A stretch of DNA of 64,000 bases. Origin: Anisus vortex. Lineage: Eukaryota; Mollusca; Gastropoda; Planorbidae. The translations under genes and the position numbers were made by a program. Where the stretch lies: positions 23,149,301 to 23,213,300 of the forward strand of contig OX421506.1 of the NCBI GenBank assembly GCA_949126835.1. The letters are read 5' to 3'. The notes under the pieces are model-generated. The model was given only the letters and a program-made list of their open reading frames with translations, was not told the DNA's origin and searched no databases. Shown here piece by piece: positions 24,121 through 45,716 of the stretch (positions are counted from its first letter, which is position 1; every line of letters begins with the position of its first letter).

Positions 24121-27100
24121 GTAAGAAAATGTACCTATTTTGTCTATGCGTAATTAAAGTAGTTAGATGTTTATGAACGTTATCGAATTGTATTTTTTTT
24201 AACAAGACGGAAGCTGGTGTTTCAAATGATGGACGCCTAGGCCGAGCTTTACGGTGAGGTCTTGGCCCATAATTATTTTGAGTTGTACAAGAATGCGTTT
24301 TATCCAAGTAAAAAATTTAACTAGGCAATTTCACCTCCTACTGCTAGAATTAAGTATGGTTAGTGCACACGAATGTCTTTCAAAAATAATAGCATAATAA
24401 ATTTATTTGTGCGTGGCCTAAAAAAAAGAAAATGGTTTTGTTACAATTCAATACCGTTGTCAGTGTTGTAGTGTTATGTTGGATGATTCTTTTTAGAAGG
24501 CTGTATTTGTCCATGATAGACCTACATTCTACATGTAGGCTACATGGTAAATAAATGGGATATAACTTATCAGAAACACAAATCTTTTTAAAACGAATCT
24601 AATGTAAAAGTTTTCTAACCTACATTTAAAATGTTAAAATTAAAAGCATTTTAGACAGTTTATTGAGATCTACTAGAACTCTAGTAAACATTTGAATTGT
24701 TACATTTTAGTAATTTTAGTCATTAGTGACTTAGTCCTACTAAAACTGAAGAAGATGTGTTGTCACATCACAAACCCCTCTGTTCTGTCACACATTGGCA
24801 TGCAAAGTTGACACGTCACATATTATCATGGTTATGTGATGTCATAGCCTTTATTTGGGATTTATTTGATTTAAATCAGATTTTTTAATTTGAATCAAGA
24901 TTTAAAAAATGTAAAAAGGGTTTAAAAAAAAATTAAAGATTTTAAAAGATCCCTTAGGCTATTCAATAAAATAATAATTTTGAGTTTTATTCTGTTATTA
25001 TTGTATTTTATTTCATTTTAAAGCCTGGAAGCTATTGAATCTAAATATAAAGGTTAGAAAGTCAGCTCACTTTCCAATTTTTTATAGGCCTAATTAATAA
25101 TTAAATAAATTTCTTTAGATATGAATGTTGCAGACGCAACAAAATAAACAACTGCAAAATTGAAATTTTAATAAAGGCTAAACAGAAGAAGCATACTTGT
25201 GGTTACAAATTGGCTGAATTAACAGTAATTCAGAAATTCATGAACAGAAAGTGTAACATTTATCAATAATTTAATCTATGGCCAGGCAGCTTGTAAAATA
25301 GTTTTGGAAATTAATCAAAAGTAAAAGGCTTAATATAATAATAGTTTATTGAAACAAAACTTGTAAACTTTTGGTAATCTTGCTGTTTCATTGACCAATT
25401 CTGACACATGACAACCAACCCCAGTAATTAGTTTTCCAAATGGCAGCTGCCTTCAAAAAAGAAAATATCAAATAACATAAAATTCTGCCTTAAAAAATAA
25501 TAGACATCAATTGAATCATTGATGCAAATTAAGCCTAGGCTACATGGAAAATCTTGAAAGTGATATTAAATTAAAGATTATTTTACAACACCAGCTCTAG
25601 TTATGAGATTATTGAAGCTGATGGTGAAAAAATACATTATCAATAGTATTTCTAAATTCTAGTTGCATGCATTGTAAACTTACGTCTAGTGATGAAGATG
25701 ACAATAACCAACCATTGACAGCATTGATCCACACAAACAATGAAAGTTATAGTGACATTGGACAACAAAACAATAAGAAGACCTTTTAGAAGTTGAATTT
25801 ATTACTATTTATACCTGTCATTAGGCCTATAAAATCTAAAAGCTCTAGTCTAGGCCTATGAAAAAAAAATGTCCAAAATGAAATGTCTTTACTCCAAAAA
25901 CTAATACCCGATTTCCTTTTTTAAACCTACATTAGAAATGTGGTTCTGCTAAAGAGGCATTTGCTATGGTTTATCGGTTAGTCATAGAAGTAATTAATCT
26001 ACCAGTAGGTCTACTTTTTTTTAAAAATAAAAGTCCTAATGATCCTTATTGGTTAGATCTAGATAAACAATTACTATTACTATATTATTTTAGACCCTAG
26101 TTTTAAGGATAGATTAAACAAGAAACTTATAATTTGTTAAAATGATGTAAATGTTACTTAACCCTAATGTAAATCTATGCCTGCTACACTATAGGGCCTA
26201 CTGCTTTATGGTACTGTTAGTTTATCTTAGAACAAGCTTAAAAAAAATATATAGGCCCTGTATATTATAATTTTAAAATAAAACTTGGCTTATTAGGCCT
26301 ACTCGCTTACTTGTAGCCTTTTTTTCTGCTTACCAAAGTTGCAAAGGAAATTTGAGCTCTGAAAAAGAATTGTAGCTTTGAAATTTCTAAAATAAATGGT
26401 TTTAGACAGGGGCTACTACAGTTAAACATTTGTTTCTAAATGAGTATGACTACTTTTCTGATTCTTTCACAATTTTTCCCATTGAATCTGGCATTTAAAT
26501 GCTTTAAGACTCACTTAATTACTGAAAAAGACCTATGGGTATTAAGCTAATCATTCCCTGATTCTCTGAAAATAATACGTTTTCATCCATCTTGAAAATG
26601 TTCAAATATTCTGGTACATTATCTCTGGTAAACAAAAAGTGTTTTTCAAGCCTTTTCTACATTTTTAAACTGCGACTTGTGCACAAGATTTATCTGCTAT
26701 TGAGTTATTACAGACATGCCTACCGTTCCGCTTTTGGCGTATTTGTTCCGCTTTTTGATTAAAAAACACACTTTGTTACGCCGTTACGCTTTTTACTAGT
26801 TTTGTTACGCCAAATTGGAAAGTTTGGGTTTTTCATGGGTTGAAATATAGTCCGTGTCTAGGTTGATAAAACAAAGGCACAAAAAAGTCGCAATGCTATA
26901 ATTATCATTACTTGGGTTTTCTGGGTTTATTAAAAGAGATATTGTGGGCTTTTCTAACGTTTTTTGCGGTATTACGCGTGTTTGGCAATTAATATTCTTT
27001 TCCTTTACTGTATTGCTAAGATTGTGAAAATGTCTAAACGTCCTGGCTCAGAAAGTTTAAATATGACTTGTTCAAATTGTAAAAAAACTAATTCAGTGTT

Positions 27101-27465
27101 ATTGGAAGGAATATTCAGAGGAGTTTATTCAGCAAATGTGAATTTAATGTTCTCTGTAGGCCTACTAGATCTAGATCCATTGCCAATTGTCTGTGAAACG
27201 TAAGCCTACCTACATTTTAAATCTAATAATAGGCCTAGGTCTAGATTTTAGCTTTTTTTTTTTTTTTTTTTTTTTTGTGTTATAAAAGATTGTTAGATAA
27301 AGAGTGTTCCGCTTTTTTGATGAAAAATCCTCTTTTTCATCAAGATTGTTCCTCTTTTTAGTCCTTAGGGGTAGGCATGTCTGTTATTATCTCTTTATGC
27401 ACAGCTTTGTAAAGCTCATCAATAAGGTAGTTTAATTTAAATAATTTCCTTTAATTTCCTTTCAG
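24121..27465 (+). other. Inferred first intron (5' UTR) of beta-catenin
   Basis: AT-rich, no coding exon recognised. It contains a 673-bp terminal-inverted-repeat element at 26,711-27,383 and a 28-base poly-T run near 27,249-27,276. It ends at the acceptor TTTCAG before 27,466. Confidence 0.45.
26711..27383. mobile_element. 673-bp DNA transposon or MITE with 14-bp inverted ends and TTATTA target duplication
   Basis: Left end CAGACATGCCTACC, right end GGTAGGCATGTCTG, flanked by TTATTA at 26,705-26,710 and 27,384-27,389. Subterminal TTCCGCTTTTTGAT repeats lie at both sides. A short open frame (MSKRPGSESLNMTCSNCKK from about 27,030) may be a remnant of coding sequence. Superfamily not identified. 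Confidence 0.7.
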
Positions 27466-27485
27466 AGACCTACCATTTGACCAAA

Positions 27486-37035
<9,550 letters not shown>

Positions 37036-38715
37036 AAAGAAACTGCAGCAGCACTCCTGACACTGATGATTTCCCGATTGAAAAATTGACAGTTCCCAAG
37101 CAGGGCTGTTAGTAAACAATATTATTTATTATACCATTGGATTGATGATCATAGATGCATTATATTTGTGTTTTTTTTACATATATATATATAATTTTCC
37201 TTTTTTTTTTAAACTTGCAAGACAAATTTTAAAAAAAGACAAAAGCTCTTGCGGGCAATGATATACAAAGCATTTTGAGATTTCTATATATTCAAGTGAA
37301 ACCTTAAGTTGTGTCACTTGTTTGCTATATACTTTGACAGGAGTTACATCCAATGAAAATGTACAAGTTATTTTCAGCTTAGAATCTCTACCTAGATAGA
37401 GGGGGGGAAGTCAGATCTTTGATGGAACATGTGTACCTGAAAAAAAAAAAAATTTCTGATGCATTTACACTATCACTCTCTATATATATAATGTTACATT
37501 GTATTTCTTTGACTAGTACCAGTTGCAATGATTTTATGTTTTCCTTTTTTTTACATGTGTAATGTCTTTTTTTCATCATCGTGTATATATTTATGATTGA
37601 CCCAAGTAATTGTTAAATTCAATCAAATCAGTAATTGTCAATGAACATCTTTTAATTAACTGTAGAGAAATTTAAAAAAAAAATTAAAACATACCAAGAT
37701 TCCTCACAGATGCGGTTATGGACCAGAGTCATTTTTCACATAATTGCATCTTTCCATTTTTTGTATAAAAAAAACAACAAAAAACACCATTTTTCTATAA
37801 TACACCTTGTCAAATTGAGTTTTCCATTATAATACTTTCATAGTGGTCTTGACAGATCCTAAGTTTTTCTGTTGTTTTTTTTATTTGTCTGATAAAAAAA
37901 TATGGGACAGACTTTCCAAAAGTTTTCTTGACTAAAGTCTTCATGCTTTTTTTTTTGGTGTCATTGAATATCAGTAGACAAAAAAAAACTTTTTGATACA
38001 AATTTATTTCCTGCATTCAACTTCGCATATCCCTGTACAGATATATATATATATATACTTTTTTTTTTGTATGATTATATTTTGCCATCTCTCTGCCAAA
38101 GGTTGTGAATAATAACATGGTTTGAAATAAAAACAAAATGTGTTTTCATTGTAACCATTTAATTTGTAGCTTGTTTAGTTCATGTTAACATTCTGACATA
38201 CAAAAGGAACAACAAGGAATTTATTTTGCATATTTCATAAAGTTACTTAGTTAGGTGTAACAGCTTTTAATGGTGGGTTTTTGGGGAAGGAGAAAATGTT
38301 AGCACAAGTGAATAAAGTTGATTAACTTGGTGTACAGTTTTTAACTTTTGTTTTAGTGTTTTGTGTTGTCAATGTTTTGTTCTTTATCCTTTCATTATGT
38401 TTTACACAAATTAATCATGAAACATCCTGTACCAATTTTGTTTTTCAAAAATCAATTTTTTATACATATGCATGGATGGTCAATAAAATACTTTTTTTTT
38501 TCAAATTCAGCTTTTTTTTTTATTATTATTATTTCAATGTAAAGTTAATGTGAGCATATTTTGTATGAATAGTATGTTATTTGTCTTGTTCATTAACATG
38601 TTAATGTATTTGTGTATATTCTGTATGTTTTGTGAATTCTTTAGTGTCCTGTTCGTTGCTTTGTATAATTTGTTAAGTGTTAAAACAGAAGAAATAAAAG
38701 ATATAATGTAATATT
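37036..38715 (+). other. Beta-catenin 3' UTR with several poly(A) signals
   Basis: AT-rich, non-coding sequence follows the TAA. AATAAA hexamers lie at 38,126-38,131, 38,311-38,316, 38,482-38,487 and 38,693-38,698, suggesting alternative 3' ends; the last would give a UTR of about 1.7 kb. Poly-T runs and (TA)n tracts occur at 37,180 and 38,041. No mRNA evidence is available. Confidence 0.55.
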
Positions 38716-38971
38716 GATACAATATAAATACCACTATAATTGTGTGAGCTAGAGAAAGTGCTCATTGTCACATACCATTCATTCCGTAAAATATGGGGAA
38801 AATGTAGTTTATCATAGTTAGTGGGTCCCTGTGCATTCATTTTGACGAAATCTTTTGGATAGTTAAAAGCCTAGTTTGTGTAGGCCTTCGGAAAGGAAGA
38901 ACTAAAGACAAGTGTGTTAGTGTTAACAAGAAATGGAATTTTACAGCTTTTCACTATTACTATTAAGAAAA

Positions 38972-39146
38972 GGGGCAGGTAGTAGCGCGTTTGGTTGGCA
39001 TACCGAAGGTCCTGGTGCAGGCTAGGATTTTTTTCCGACCCTAGTTGGGGTAAAGGCGGCTGTGCATAGTGCTGGCCACAGAAACCGGTGAACGCTGCTT
39101 CATCGGCCCGAAGGATCAATTTGGTCCGATGAGATACTTTTTTTTT
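38972..39146 (+). mobile_element. SINE, family A, head-deleted copy
   Basis: Contains ACCGAAGGTCCTGGTGCAGG, TAGTTGGGGTAAAGGCGGC and GGTGAACGCTGCTTCATCGG. Flanking TTACTATTA(A/T)GAAAA on both sides looks like a target duplication with one mismatch. Confidence 0.78.
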
Positions 39147-39489
39147 TACTATTATGAAAAAAAAACTATTTTTTAATATAAAGTACAAATCCCCAAAATC
39201 ATATTACTTGCTATTTTGGTGGCACAAATACTGGCAAAGAATCCCACATGATTGGATTATACTCAATTATTAACTCGAATGGGTTGTGCCCCCAGCCTGT
39301 GGTGGATGGTTTGATAGCGCGTCAGTGAAGATAGGGCGATGTCCGTTTTTCAACCCCTTTCCAATGTTCTTCAGCAAATAGGTAATGCAGGTCGCTGCTC
39401 TGCTTCACAGAAAGTTTGTTTTTTCAAATACCAAATGTATGACCATGACAACTTTTAATGTGTTCGACTAAGACAGCTCGGTGTTTGCT

Positions 39490-39577
39490 CCCAGCAGGCA
39501 CACCAGGTCGTATCGACGGGGGAAAAGCGTGGTTTCCACCTTTTTTTCCCGTCGATACGACGTGGTGTGCCTGTTGG
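39490..39577. mobile_element. 88-bp hairpin MITE, copy 1
   Basis: Arms CCCAGCAGGCACACCAGG-TCGTATCGACGGG and its near reverse complement ending GTGGTGTGCCTGTTGGG surround a short loop. Almost the whole element is one hairpin. Confidence 0.75.
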
Positions 39578-39738
39578 GCTACCTTCTAGTCGTCACTTTA
39601 TGTATTTTAATTTTAGTAGTGAACGCCTTGATACGTGAAGCAGGGTACGTAGAAGTTGTGTTTTGTGTCAAGAACAATTTATAGGCCTAATCTCTCGGTT
39701 TAGCAGCTATAAGTATAAGCGCATCTCCAGAATACAGA

Positions 39739-39836
39739 CCCAGCGGATACACCAGGTCGTATCAAATAGGAAGAAACGTGGAAAACACATGTAAACCACG
39801 TTGTTTTCCCCGTCGATACGACGTGGTGTGCCCGAA
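39739..39836. mobile_element. Hairpin MITE, copy 2
   Basis: CCAGCGGATACACCAGGTCG... with right arm CGTCGATACGACGTGGTGTG. Same family as 39,490-39,577; the left arm is more decayed. The inner arms AACGTGG and CCACGTT also pair. Confidence 0.7.
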
Positions 39837-39839
39837 GCG

Positions 39840-40216
39840 GAAAGACTGGTAAGCTCTATCGATACTTTCAAAAAGAACTTAAAAACTCATTATTTCAAGA
39901 TTTATACATTAGTTAACATTTAACATGCTTTAGACCCCTACTGTCTTATTACTAATAGGTTGGGTCAGTTAATGCTACATTTATTTGATTTTTTAACCCT
40001 TACAGTCCCGGGCGCGTATATAGCGGAACTGAAGGCAGCATAGATAGAAGTAGGTCGGTACGGGAAGGGTTAATATTTGTTTTCTTTCATCAGTTAGCAT
40101 TGTCTCCTAGCCTAGAGCAATGTCCGTGTTCTTAGTTGTATGTTAAAAGCGCTCTGAGCTTACATTATGTTTGTTGGCAGCGCTATACAAATATTATTAT
40201 TATTATTATTATTAAG
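39840..40216 (+). mobile_element. LINE (L2/CR1-like) 3' end fragment
   Basis: Near 39,850-39,905 the plus strand reads SSIDTFKKNLKTHYFK, the typical end of a CR1/L2 reverse-transcriptase ORF. After the stop comes an untranslated tail ending AGCGCTATACAAAT and a run of ATT. A TTAA element (39,993-40,073) is inserted in it. 5'-truncated. Confidence 0.65.
39993..40073. mobile_element. 81-bp TTAA-flanked element C, internally deleted copy of element B
   Basis: TTAACCCTTACAGTCCCG at the left, GGTACGGGAAGGGTTAA at the right. The reverse complement aligns end to end with both ends of element B (CCGACCTACTT, CCTTCAGTTCC, TATACGCG) with the middle missing. Confidence 0.75.
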
Positions 40217-41869
40217 AAATAAAGTTCGAGCCACTAGACAATTCAGTTTGCAGCGTCTCACATTCAAATTTCTACATTTAAACCGAGCTCACCATGCCAC
40301 AATGGCATCTTTCTATCGTTGGTTCCTGGGTCTACATCTAATTATTGCAAACATTTCCGCATACGGAATATTCGACCACCATGCTTGGACAAGCTAATTA
40401 AACCTAAATCTCTCGTAAAATCTTTTTTTATTATTATAGATTTAACAAAGATTTATATTGAAAATGTTGTAATATTTTGCTAAAAAAATCAAATATGCTC
40501 TGTTTGGCTTAAAAAAACAACACTATAGGGCCTATGGCTACATTTTAATCAACTCCTCAACTTACGCTATAAGCTTAATTTTAAGCTTATTAATACCTTA
40601 GCTGAAAGTGTTATTTATTCTTGGCTAGTTCTTTTAAACGAATTTTTTTCCACCATATAACCTACTTATATATAAAAAAATATAATATATTTATCTTCAA
40701 TGAGCAGCTGATAACGTGTTTTGCTGCGTAGTCAGCAGTTATAAATATGTGACACACTTGTAGGCTACGTATTTTTATGATTAATATAGGCATATATAGG
40801 ACTATAGACGTAGGTCTACGGGCCCTTAGCCTGCCTTAGGTCTATATGATATCTATATCTTAACTACTCTAATTATCTTTTTAAATAAAAAAAAAACAAC
40901 ATAAAATATATGTAGGTTTATCTGTAATTTGTAGCCTATCTGGTCACTTGTTTTGCTGCGTAAACAGCAGTCAAATGTGTGACAGACTTTTACGCATATT
41001 TTTTTTATATAGATTTATTTTTAAGACGGTACCTTAATAGTGACTACGGATCTGTCTGGCAATATCATCTTCTAGCCTTCTTAGGGTGCGCGTGCAATCC
41101 ATCACTACTTGAAGTCTTCTGACTTCTTTCCAGTGGACCTTTGTCTGGATTTGTCACACAGGTGTTCACGCATAGCCTATGATACCTACTCTGGTCATCT
41201 AATTTTTTTTTAATATTCGTCTAATGCCTAACAGGCATGTATTAAAAATTGTATTTGCTTAGGTCACCCTCCCAGTCTCAGAGACATAAAGCTGAGTTGC
41301 CTTAACAATAGATTTTTAGATATGCTATTTTCAATGGCACACAGAAGACCCCTAATAAGGCGATTCAATTATTTTCTTCAAGAAATTTAGTGGTTAGATT
41401 CAGATAAGGTTTAGGCTTTTAGTACGCTGACTGAATTAGAAATCTTACGTAGCCTATAAGGCACACATCAAAAGGTTGCCGACCCTTGCTTAATTTAGAT
41501 AATGATCTTGCTCTTTAGAATTTCATATCCTATAGGCCTACATAGAAACTCATTATATAACTTCTCTGTCGACACTGTCAAACATCTTTTCAATGTAAAG
41601 GGGCGATTGCCCTTCCAATGACTGCTCTATATAATAATGGGCAGGGTAGCAATATTATGTGTTCGGTACATGAACTACCTTGATGAAAACATGTATGCCA
41701 TTCTGTTCTAAGTTTCCTATCTATAAGGCTTCTTTCAGTGGGCCCCTATTTCTAAAACAACTCTGGCTTTTATTATTGTCTTTAGTGTTGTAACCGATAG
41801 ATCTATATAATAAGTGTTCGAACATAACTAGAAGAACCTATTCCGGCACTTACGTCCAAGGGGTGCAAT

Positions 41870-42370
41870 GGATCAAGGAAGGTCGAGGGCACACCAAGAT
41901 CCTGTCTGAGACTTATAGAGCTACCACACGTCGGCACGCCGATAGTATAATTTTAAGGCGTGTCGTGTAACAAAGGGTACTTTCTCTGCAGTAGCTGTAC
42001 ATGCAATTATAGCCTACACTTTTCTTCCCATCTGCGGAACTCCCTTCAGATCATTAACTTGGCGGCTCTCTCGTAGGCCTATACCTGCGCACTCTCGCCC
42101 GGTAGTAGCCTACAAATCCCAGACTATATAGCCTATATACAGGTCTGGACACCCAGGCATCGGGGCGAGTTTGATATGGGCTGTTGCGCTCATTGCTTCC
42201 TCCCCACCGAGTCTCGGAGCATCCCGGTAGTGCAATGATCATCGGACGCGCAACAGGGACGCTGTTCCTCGTGCGTTCGCCCGCCGGTGTGCTCTTAACG
42301 TAAGCGTATAGGTGGTTTACACACTTTGCCAGACTTTGAGGCCCATGCATAAGTGAGTGCTGTAACCAGA
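41870..42370 (+). repeat. Approx. 450-bp dispersed repeat (family D), copy 1
   Basis: Shares ordered blocks with three other copies: CGTGTCGTGTAACAAAGGGTA, CTGTTGCGC-CATTGCTTCCTCCCCAC, GTAGTGCAATGATC, TGGTTTACACACTTTGCCAG. Reference orientation. Confidence 0.7.
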
Positions 42371-42701
42371 GGCTGGTCGTCCTTTGACTATTATCATGTC
42401 TCTTATGGTGTGTGCCAGTGTAAGCTTATAGTAACCAATAGAAAAACTCATTATCTTTCTCCATCGCTGCATCTGTAGCTTAGGAGCGTAGGCCTATGTA
42501 GCATGGGATGTTGGTAGTTTTTCGTTTTTTCTACCTTTTGCATTGAATTGTGAAGATGCTATAGTCTCTGAGAGGCTGGTTCCCACGCGCTATATAGGCA
42601 TATATGGCCATCAATGATTATTGTTTCTGATGACAACATAAATGCGCGCTGACCCTCCTCCTTAAGGTGATATATAACCATAGCAGGCAAAGTATTTTAG
42701 G

Positions 42702-42815
42702 CCTAGGGGACGTCCATTAATTACGTCAACAAAATAGGGGGGAGGGGGGTCTGAAAAAGTTTAACAATTGTTGACAAGGGGGAGGGGGGGAGGTCAAGAA
42801 AAGTTGACGTCAACA
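42702..42815. mobile_element. G-rich palindromic element, left copy or left end
   Basis: Starts CCTAGGGGACGTCCATTAAT, then TACGTCAACAA, G-runs and TTGTTGACAAGGGGG. It pairs in inverted orientation with the terminus at 45,114. It may be one end of a 2.4-kb element or a separate short palindromic copy. Confidence 0.6.
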
Positions 42816-43844
42816 ATGTTACTTTTTTAAAATAAATAATGATACAAATTTATTACAAAATTCTAGGCTACATTTGTCATGTGCCACTTACATAGCAGAC
42901 ATAATATATAAACATGGTTTTACGTTAATACAAATATATTAATTAAAATTACGGACGCTACCTTTGACATGTCCTTTTTGTGTTCATCTTGTTAGTTTGT
43001 AGATCTATGTATGAGTGGAAAGTGGAAACTAATGCAATTGTTAGCACGGCAAAATGACCGACCAATTGTAAAAAAAACTTCACCTTCGCTGTAGTCTAGC
43101 GAGCCATTGTGACTGGAATAACAAAAGAACATAAACACACCAACAAACATTCTGCAGAGTTCGTTCAGAAACAGAAACCCAGTTTTTTGCCGCTCAGTAG
43201 GCCTACATCTAAATTAGGCGCCGTTCTGTTATTGAGTCCTGAAAGGACTATGAACACCGTCCGAGAGTCGACTGCTTTAATTCAACGCCCATGGTTGAGT
43301 ATTTTCCAAGTTCCAACTCTTGAAACCATGTTTGGATCAGCGTTAGCAGGCCATCCACTCCGACATGGAAAGATATGAGTAGGCAGGCGTTGTCTTACAG
43401 GACGGTCGCTTGTTGGGTCGGCTTGCTCTGTTCGGATTCCCCTTTTACGAACGTACATTTGCTCGAGCCATCCATGGCTTGCCTCGTATTCCTGTAATGT
43501 GGGCTGACGGTGTGTTGGCCGAGCGGATTTTGTCTGACACAGAGATTGATGTCATCCCCTCAAGGCCACCTTTGAAAGCAGCCGTCTTTACAGGACGTTT
43601 TGTATACCTTTCCGTACGTCGCATCAGCCCCCACCCCAGAGACGCCAGAAATCGGACAGTGGGGTAGGCCTACCTCACAGGCCCCCTCTAATGGAAGAAC
43701 AGAACAAGCTGATTAATCTCCAGACTTGCAGCTCGGGATACCACGCCTCTCTCCGTCACTTACAGAGATGGGAGTGGAAGTATCTCGGCGACCGCTTGTC
43801 CCATGCATTAGCTCACTGGTCAGACTCGGGGAACCAAGTTAAAA

Positions 43845-44060
43845 GGTCTAAAAAAAATAAAATCGGTCGAGCCCGTCTTGTGTCCAGGGCGTAACGTTTA
43901 GGGTTGAGCTCAGCTCTGTCCGGACCCGCTGCGGGAGCTCTCCCCCATGCATTCACCCGCTGGTGTATTCCTAATGGGAACGTATCGGCGGTTTACACAC
44001 TTCGCCAGCTTTGGGGCTCATACGTACAGAAGTGAAATTAGGCGCCAGAGACTGGCGTTC
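43845..44060 (+). repeat. Dispersed repeat family D, internally deleted copy 2
   Basis: Keeps the left block (GCCCGTCTTG, CCAGGGCGTAA) and right block (CGCTGGTGTATTCCTAATGG, GGTTTACACACTTCGCCAGC) of the 450-bp family; the centre is missing. Confidence 0.6.
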
Positions 44061-44969
44061 GTTATATATACCATGTAGGGCCTAAGCGATAGCTGGGATG
44101 GGCAATAGAACTCAAAACAACAATAGGCCCTCTCTGAGACTATGTTTGAATTGCATTGAATGAAGTTTATTGTGTGAATCCAACATGGTTATTTTAAAAT
44201 ATTTCCTTCCAAAAAATAATTCGTGGCCCATGAAGTCCGAAATACTTAGCCTACCATTCCTTTTAACATCCCTAAACTGATATATTTTTGCTGACACGTT
44301 ATAATGGGGGAAACATTAAAATTTGGTGATTAGGCTAAATATAGTAATTTTTTAGTTTTAATTTCTAATTTTGTAAAAAAAATATTTATGAGATAAAAAT
44401 GTATTAGTAGGCCTATAGTGGCGTAGCCAGATTGCAAGGTGTGGGTGGCAAATAGTGCAAGCCTAGGTAGGAGCGTTTGGGGCAAGGAAGCCAACTACTG
44501 TGTGTATAATCATATAATGTGTGTGTGTGGGGAGGGGGGCAATAATGCAAGAAGGAATAGTGAGCATATGGTTAAAATAGAATGTTAATTTACAACTGGT
44601 GCACAATTTCCCCCTAAGCTATTTAACAATTAACATTGTACTAAACGCTCATTAGTGAAACGTACAATCAGAAAGTATTCAATATTTCTATATGTAAAGA
44701 ACAATAGTAAATAAAAAGGACAGAAATATTGTTAAAATCCTCGGATTGGAAAAACAAATTGGGAGGGGCGATGGGGGATAGTAAGCATGTTACACCCCTT
44801 TCGTGGCAATAACGCCTATGAGAGTTCTATCTAGTCAATATAAAATCTTTAAAATAAGTCTTAAAATGTATTACAATTAATTATAGGCCTAGTTAAGATC
44901 TAGACCTTTCCGTTTCAAATCTATTTTAAACATAAAAGCCAGCGTTTAATTTTTTTTTACTTGTTATAG

Positions 44970-45114
44970 GGGGGGGGGGGGGGGTAACGAATTGTTGACG
45001 TAATTATATAGGGGGGGGGGGTCTCTGAAAGTTTGACAGTTGTTGACAAGGGGGAGGGGGGGGGGTAAAAATCGCCAAAAAATTGTTGACGTAATTAATG
45101 GACGTCCCCCTAGG
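44970..45114. mobile_element. G-rich palindromic element, right copy or right end
   Basis: G-runs of 11-17 bases, GTTTGACAGTTGTTGACAAG and a terminus TTGTTGACGTAATTAATGG followed by ACGTCCCCCTAGG, the inverted form of the left end at 42,702. Confidence 0.6.
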
Positions 45115-45318
45115 CTACCAGAAAATACTTGAAATATAAATAAATATTCCTATCTATATGGCCATATGGCCTAGATCTAGAGTTTAATATATTTTCTGTA
45201 GGCCTATCGCTTATCTATATATAGGCCTATCATAATAATATATGTTTTTATGAAGCCAATTCATAAAGTAGGCCTACAAGCGAGTAGCTTTCTGCAGTTA
45301 ACAATAAAAACAAACAAC

Positions 45319-45485
45319 GGCTGGTCCAGCGGTTAGTTCACCGGACTGTCAACCAAAAAACCAACGGACAGGTCGCGGGTTCTATCCCTGCCAACGACGG
45401 ATCCCTGTCGCCCTGCAGGAGATTTGGGCCTAGTGGACGTAATAATCTTCTATCTAAAAGGAACGTCTGTAAACTTATATAAGAC
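45319..45485 (+). mobile_element. tRNA-derived SINE, family B
   Basis: Head GGCTGGTCCAGCGGTTAG and B box GGGTTCTATCC. Tail GTAATAATCTTCTATCTAAA then GGAACGTCTGTAAACTTAT. Second copy at 17,172 on the minus strand. Confidence 0.8.
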
Positions 45486-45649
45486 ACCACTAGAGTCTAG
45501 ATCTAAGATAACAAAAAACACACACACACACAACAATAACAGACAGAAAACTCTACATCGCCAAATAATTGTTGTTTATTTACTTTCAAAAGTTTGTTTA
45601 GGATACTAGATCTAGAATCTAACTATGAATATGAGTAGCCTATATGACC

Positions 45650-45716
45650 CACTTTCTTGGAATCGAGTTCTCGGTCTCGGTGTCTAGTCTAGAGTCTAGG
45701 TTTCTGTGGCTAATCG
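45650..45716 (+). promoter_or_regulatory. Possible non-coding first exon region of ANKIB1
   Basis: The coding exon is preceded by an acceptor (ATCTAG before 47,097), so an upstream non-coding exon is needed. The strongest nearby donor is GTAAGT at 45,717, at the end of a locally GC-richer stretch. It would give a 1.4-kb intron holding no feature I recognise. Motif-based only. Confidence 0.3.

Larger units (their letters stand above)
38716..45649. other. Intergenic region between beta-catenin and ANKIB1
   Basis: No gene recognised over about 7 kb. Apart from the listed elements it is AT-rich with many TAGGCCTA words. The open frames at 43,109-43,378 and 43,410-43,667 sit in a GC-richer block between G-rich palindromic ends and match nothing I know. 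Confidence 0.65.

Noticed and set aside
43109..43667. Two GC-richer open frames (about 90 residues each)
   Set aside because: No recognised domain; they lie between repeat copies and G-rich palindromic ends. Treated as possible transposon interior, not genes.
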